Assembly: GCA_046081905.1 (NCBI GenBank)
Contig: JBJTWS010000255.1
Coordinates: 1 to 9,753, forward strand
Source of the DNA: CBW1002 sp046081905
Lineage (GTDB): Bacteria; Cyanobacteriota; Cyanobacteriia; PCC-6307; Cyanobiaceae
DNA length: 9,753 nt
Direction of reading: 5' to 3'
The translations under genes were made by a program, and so were the position numbers. This document shows positions 7,312-9,753 of the stretch, piece after piece. The notes under the pieces were generated by a model. That model was given only the letters and a program-made list of their open reading frames with translations, ran no database searches and had not been told where the DNA came from. Position 1 is the first letter of the stretch; every line of letters begins with the position of its first letter.

Positions 7312-7971
7312 ATGGCCCGTGGGCTCCTGCCCCAGTCCTTCTTCGCCCGCCCTGCAGACACCGTGGCCCCCGCGCTGATCGGCTGCCTGCTGGTGCAACG
7401 GCAAACCTCAGGGGAGCTTCTGCACGGCGTGATCGTGGAAACCGAGGCCTACTGCCAGAGTGAGCCGGCCTGCCATGGCCATCGGCGGCGCACCCCGAGC
7501 AACGAAACCCTGTTCGGGGAGCCAGGGCGCTTCTATGTGTATGTGAGCTACGGCATCCACCACTGCGTCAATGTGGTGACGGGCCGGCCCGACTGGGCCA
7601 ACGGAGTGTTGCTGCGGGCGCTGGCCCTGCCCGGCGAGCCGGAACGGGTGGCGGCGGGTCCGGCGCTGCTGGCGCGCCGGTTCGGGCTCGACCGCCGGCA
7701 CGATGGTCTGGTGGTGGGTCGTCGCGCCGGTCTCTGGCTGGAGCCGCCCCCGCCGTCCCTGGCGGCCTGGCTGGCGCAGGCCCGCCGCCGGGGGGAGGAC
7801 CCGCTCTGCCGCACCGGCAGGATCGGCATCAGCCGCGGCCAGGAGTTGCCCTGGCGCTGGTATCTGCGGGCCTGCCGCAGCGTCAGCCGCCGCGCCCGCG
7901 GCGATCGGCCGCCGCCGCGGGGGGCGGAAGCCACGCTGGAGCGGCTGCTGGAGGCTGAGCCCCTAGCTTGA
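7312..7971 (+). CDS. mpg: 3-methyladenine DNA glycosylase, AAG/MPG family
   Basis: A base-excision-repair enzyme that removes alkylated purines (3-methyladenine, and in many homologues hypoxanthine or ethenoadenine) by hydrolysing the N-glycosidic bond. It has 219 residues, normal for bacterial members. Compared with human AAG: IVETEAY at residues 41-47 carries the catalytic glutamate (E45) and a base-stacking tyrosine (Y47); CHG at 54-56 holds the active-site histidine (H55); TPSNETLFGEPG (61-72) and YVYVSYGIHHCVNVV (75-89) are conserved, with Y77 and N87 matching the base-pocket Tyr and the Asn next to the catalytic centre; R102 lies in LLRAL. The ATG at 7312 begins just before the family LPQSFFARP block. 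The frame stays open to a GTG at 7165 and an ATG at 7246, but that extra sequence lacks domain character. It ends at the TGA where the pyrB frame begins, so the two are very likely cotranscribed. Confidence 0.93.
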   Translation: MARGLLPQSFFARPADTVAPALIGCLLVQRQTSGELLHGVIVETEAYCQSEPACHGHRRRTPSNETLFGEPGRFYVYVSYGIHHCVNVVTGRPDWANGVLLRALALPGEPERVAAGPALLARRFGLDRRHDGLVVGRRAGLWLEPPPPSLAAWLAQARRRGEDPLCRTGRIGISRGQELPWRWYLRACRSVSRRARGDRPPPRGAEATLERLLEAEPLA

Positions 7972-7997
7972 GGGGTGTTCTGCGTCACCGCGGCCCC

Positions 7998-9017
7998 TTG
8001 AGCGGCTGGAGCCATCGCCATGTGATCGACCTGGCGGCCTTCTCGCTGGACGACTTCGCCACGGTGCTCGAGCTGGCCCAGCGCTTCCGCTCCCTGCCGG
8101 TGGCGGGCGCCCGCCGGGTTCCGGCCCTGCAGGGCCGGCTGATGACCACCCTCTTCTTCGAGCCCAGCACCCGCACCCGCAGCAGCTTCGAGCTGGCCGC
8201 CAAGCGCCTCTCGGCGGATGTGCAGAGCTTCTCCCCGTCCTCCAGTTCCCTCTCCAAGGGGGAGAGCCTGCTGGACACGGTGCGCACCTATGTGGCCATG
8301 GGCTCCACCCTGCTGGTGGTGCGCCACCGCTGCACGGGCGTGCCCGCCACCCTCGCCCGCGAACTCGACCGCGGCGGCGAGGCGGTGGCGGTTCTGAACG
8401 CCGGCGACGGACTGCACAGCCATCCGAGCCAGGGGCTGCTCGATCTGTTCACCCTGGCGCGCCACTTCCAGCCGGAGGCCCCCAGCCCCACGGCCCTGCG
8501 GGGCCGCCGCGTCGTGATCGTGGGGGATGTGGTGCATTCCCGCGTCGCCCGCTCCAACCTCTGGGCGCTCACGGCCTGCGGCGCCGATGTGGTGCTCTGC
8601 GGCCCCCCCACCCTGGTGCCGGAGGCCTTCGCCGACTTCGTGGCGGCGCCGCCGCCGGGCCTTGCCCGCGATCCGGTGGCGCGGCGGGGGCGGGTGCAGG
8701 TGGTGCGCCGCCTGGAGGAGGCCCTGCCCGGAGCCGATGCGGTGATGACCCTGCGGCTGCAGAAGGAGCGGATGCAGCAGCAGCTGCTCAGCAGCCTCGA
8801 CACCTACCATCGCCTTTACGGGCTCAGCCACGAGCGCCTGCGCCTCTGCGGCGCCCCTGTGCCGGTGCTGCACCCCGGCCCGGTGAACCGCGGCGTGGAA
8901 ATGGCCGGCGCCCTGCTCGACGATCCCTCCCGGAGCCTGGTGGAGGAGCAGGTGTGCAACGGCATCCCGGTGCGGATGGCGCTGCTCTACCTGCTGGCCG
9001 CGGTGGAGGCGGCCTGA
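7998..9017 (+). CDS. pyrB: Aspartate carbamoyltransferase catalytic subunit
   Basis: It condenses carbamoyl phosphate and aspartate to carbamoyl aspartate, the first committed step of pyrimidine synthesis. With the TTG at 7998 it is 339 residues. Conserved parts: FFEPSTRTRSSFE (53-65), the carbamoyl-phosphate loop; SSSSLSKGES (81-90), with K87 as the lysine of the 80s loop; VRHRCTG (108-114); GDGLHSHPSQGLLDL (136-150); GDVVHSRVARSN (177-188), with R182; LRLQKER (252-258); and HPGPVNRG (292-299). The TTG at 7998 puts MSGWSHRH just before the first helix, as in picocyanobacterial homologues. An in-frame TTG at 7968 would overlap the glycosylase TGA by 3 nt (TTGA) and add ten residues. AGGGG at about 7971-7975 is too far from 7998 but suitably close downstream of nothing else, so the start remains open. 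No pyrI is nearby. Confidence 0.95.
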   Translation: MSGWSHRHVIDLAAFSLDDFATVLELAQRFRSLPVAGARRVPALQGRLMTTLFFEPSTRTRSSFELAAKRLSADVQSFSPSSSSLSKGESLLDTVRTYVAMGSTLLVVRHRCTGVPATLARELDRGGEAVAVLNAGDGLHSHPSQGLLDLFTLARHFQPEAPSPTALRGRRVVIVGDVVHSRVARSNLWALTACGADVVLCGPPTLVPEAFADFVAAPPPGLARDPVARRGRVQVVRRLEEALPGADAVMTLRLQKERMQQQLLSSLDTYHRLYGLSHERLRLCGAPVPVLHPGPVNRGVEMAGALLDDPSRSLVEEQVCNGIPVRMALLYLLAAVEAA

Positions 9018-9036
9018 GGCGGGGTTCTCCCCAGCA
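9018..9036. terminator. Possible hairpin between converging pyrB and ycf20
   Basis: GGGG (9021-9024) and CCCC (9029-9032) pair around a TTCT tetraloop, with a further two GC pairs possible beyond one bulged base. It fills the 19-nt gap between converging stop codons. No T tract follows on either strand, so termination is plausible but unproven. Confidence 0.3.
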
Positions 9037-9432
9037 TCAGAGCAGCTTGAAGCCGTCGAGGAGGAGTCCGTAGAGCACCCCCAGGCGGGCCATGTCGAGC
9101 AGCTCGAGGCCCAGCCGGTCGCCGGGCCGGCGCAGCAGCCAGCGGCGGGAGCGGATCGCGAGCTCCAGCGCCACCACACAGAGCAGGGCCGCCAGGTGGT
9201 CGATCAGGGCCAGCGCGCCGCAGACGGCCCCCACGCCGCCACCCACCACGAACCCCGTGAGCAGCACGATCAGTTGCAGGGCCAGCCGCCTCCAGGGATT
9301 GCGGGCCCAGCCCTCCAGGCGGGCGCCGGCCTCCACCACCTGGCGCTGCAGGCGGGTCTGCTGGGTCCGCGTCAGAGGGCTGTGGGGAGCCGCACTCCGG
9401 GGGGCAGGGCGGCTCGGGAGGGGGGTCTGCAT
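9037..9432 (-). CDS. ycf20: Ycf20/DUF565 family membrane protein
   Basis: A 131-residue protein matching the DUF565 (Ycf20) family of cyanobacteria and plastids. The signature is WARNPWRRLALQLIVLLTGFVVGG (split here as WARNPWRR followed by a hydrophobic helix), a second hydrophobic helix with LIDHLAALLCVVALELAIR, and the C-terminal LLDMARLGVLYGLLLDGFKLL end typical of the family. The ~40-residue N-terminal region is polar, with many Gln and Arg. Ycf20-type proteins have been linked to non-photochemical quenching in a green alga, but the molecular role is unclear. ATG at 9432 is preferred; a GTG at 9447 would add five residues. It converges on pyrB. The upstream spacer to 9510 shows no clear promoter. 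Confidence 0.85.
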   Translation of the reverse strand: MQTPLPSRPAPRSAAPHSPLTRTQQTRLQRQVVEAGARLEGWARNPWRRLALQLIVLLTGFVVGGGVGAVCGALALIDHLAALLCVVALELAIRSRRWLLRRPGDRLGLELLDMARLGVLYGLLLDGFKLL

Positions 9433-9510
9433 CGCGGCGGCCGGCACGGCTCCAGTGAACCGCAGGGAAAGAGCGCGGGGAAGCCGCCCCGGGGTCTACG
9501 GGCCGCCATG

Positions 9511-9534
9511 AAAAAGCCCGGGCATCCCCGGGCT
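9511..9534 (-). terminator. Intrinsic terminator for the minus-strand gene at the right edge
   Basis: AGCCCGGG (9515-9522) and CCCGGGCT (9527-9534) form a perfect 8-bp stem with loop CATC. On the minus strand the stem is followed by TTTTT (complement of 9511-9515), the classic factor-independent layout. It lies 27 nt past the stop of the gene ending at 9562 and insulates ycf20, further along on the same strand. Confidence 0.88.
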
Positions 9535-9561
9535 GATCGGTGGGCCGGTCGCCGGCGGGCC

Positions 9562-9753
9562 TCAGCCTTCGCCGTCCTTCTTGCGCGATCCCTTGCCTTC
9601 CAGCAGCTCCAGCAGGGCTTCCATCTGCGCCATCACGCCGCGCACCTCACCGGCTTCCGGCAGGAGTCCGTCTTCCATCACCCCCTGGTGCATCTCCCGG
9701 AGCTCCTGGCGGATATAGCGGAGGTGGCTGACAACCTGCTCGCGCTTCGACTG
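9562..9753 (-). CDS. Small helical conserved protein, C-terminal 63 residues (5' end outside window)
   Basis: The reading frame enters from the right edge and ends with TGA at 9562-9564. The 63 residues visible begin QSKREQVVSHLRYIRQELRE and continue with a heptad-like, charged helix, a short turn (EDGLLPEAGEV), a second helix (RGVMAQMEALLELLEG) and a lysine-rich end (GSRKKDGEG). The impression is a short two-helix soluble protein whose start codon may lie only a few residues beyond the window. No family name is recognised and no function can be given. Its reality is supported by the well-formed terminator just downstream and by the balanced amphipathic composition, unlike the Arg/Pro/Ser-rich shadow frames. 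Confidence 0.75.
   Translation of the reverse strand, partial: QSKREQVVSHLRYIRQELREMHQGVMEDGLLPEAGEVRGVMAQMEALLELLEGKGSRKKDGEG

Noticed and set aside
7548..9179. A 543-codon minus-strand frame over mpg and pyrB
   Set aside because: It is antisense to two well-supported enzymes, is rich in His/Gly/Arg and carries no family motif.

Overview
The window looks like core chromosome of a GC-rich picocyanobacterium of the Cyanobium / high-GC Synechococcus type. The evidence is the gene set (a CrtR-type carotenoid hydroxylase, Ycf66-like and Ycf20-like proteins, a cyanobacterial-style PyrB and several small cyanobacterial orphans), very high GC in third codon positions, tight gene packing and frequent GTG/TTG starts. 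High GC also keeps non-coding frames open, including one frame of more than 4 kb opposite ileS; I treat these as shadows.

Layout, left to right. ileS (minus strand, 3' end beyond the left edge) lies directly downstream of a Ycf66-like membrane protein gene with a long Glu-Pro tail (minus). A tRNA-Leu(UAG) gene and crtR follow on the plus strand, diverging from the Ycf66-like gene. crtR converges on gatC, which lies downstream of a creatininase-superfamily amidohydrolase gene (both minus, 37 nt apart). Divergent from the hydrolase is a small acidic conserved protein (plus), which converges on a 47-residue single-span membrane peptide (minus). Across a 174-nt divergent spacer is a plus-strand run: a six-helix membrane protein of unknown function, a 3-methyladenine DNA glycosylase and pyrB. 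pyrB converges on a ycf20/DUF565 membrane protein gene (minus). At the right edge is the C-terminal part of a small hypothetical protein (minus), ended by a clear intrinsic terminator.

The genes do not form one pathway. They serve translation (ileS, gatC, tRNA-Leu), pigment synthesis (crtR), pyrimidine synthesis (pyrB), DNA repair (alkyl-purine glycosylase) and cyanobacterial or plastid-type membrane functions (Ycf66-like, Ycf20). I see no mobile element, phage gene, CRISPR array, toxin-antitoxin pair or defence locus, and no stretch over 300 nt without a gene. The points most worth a second look are the Glu-Pro repeat tail, a low-complexity insert in the IleS catalytic core, the divergent spacer at 6444-6617 with a 16-bp perfect palindrome, the orphan small proteins, and a creatininase-like enzyme whose metal-site motif differs from true creatininase.
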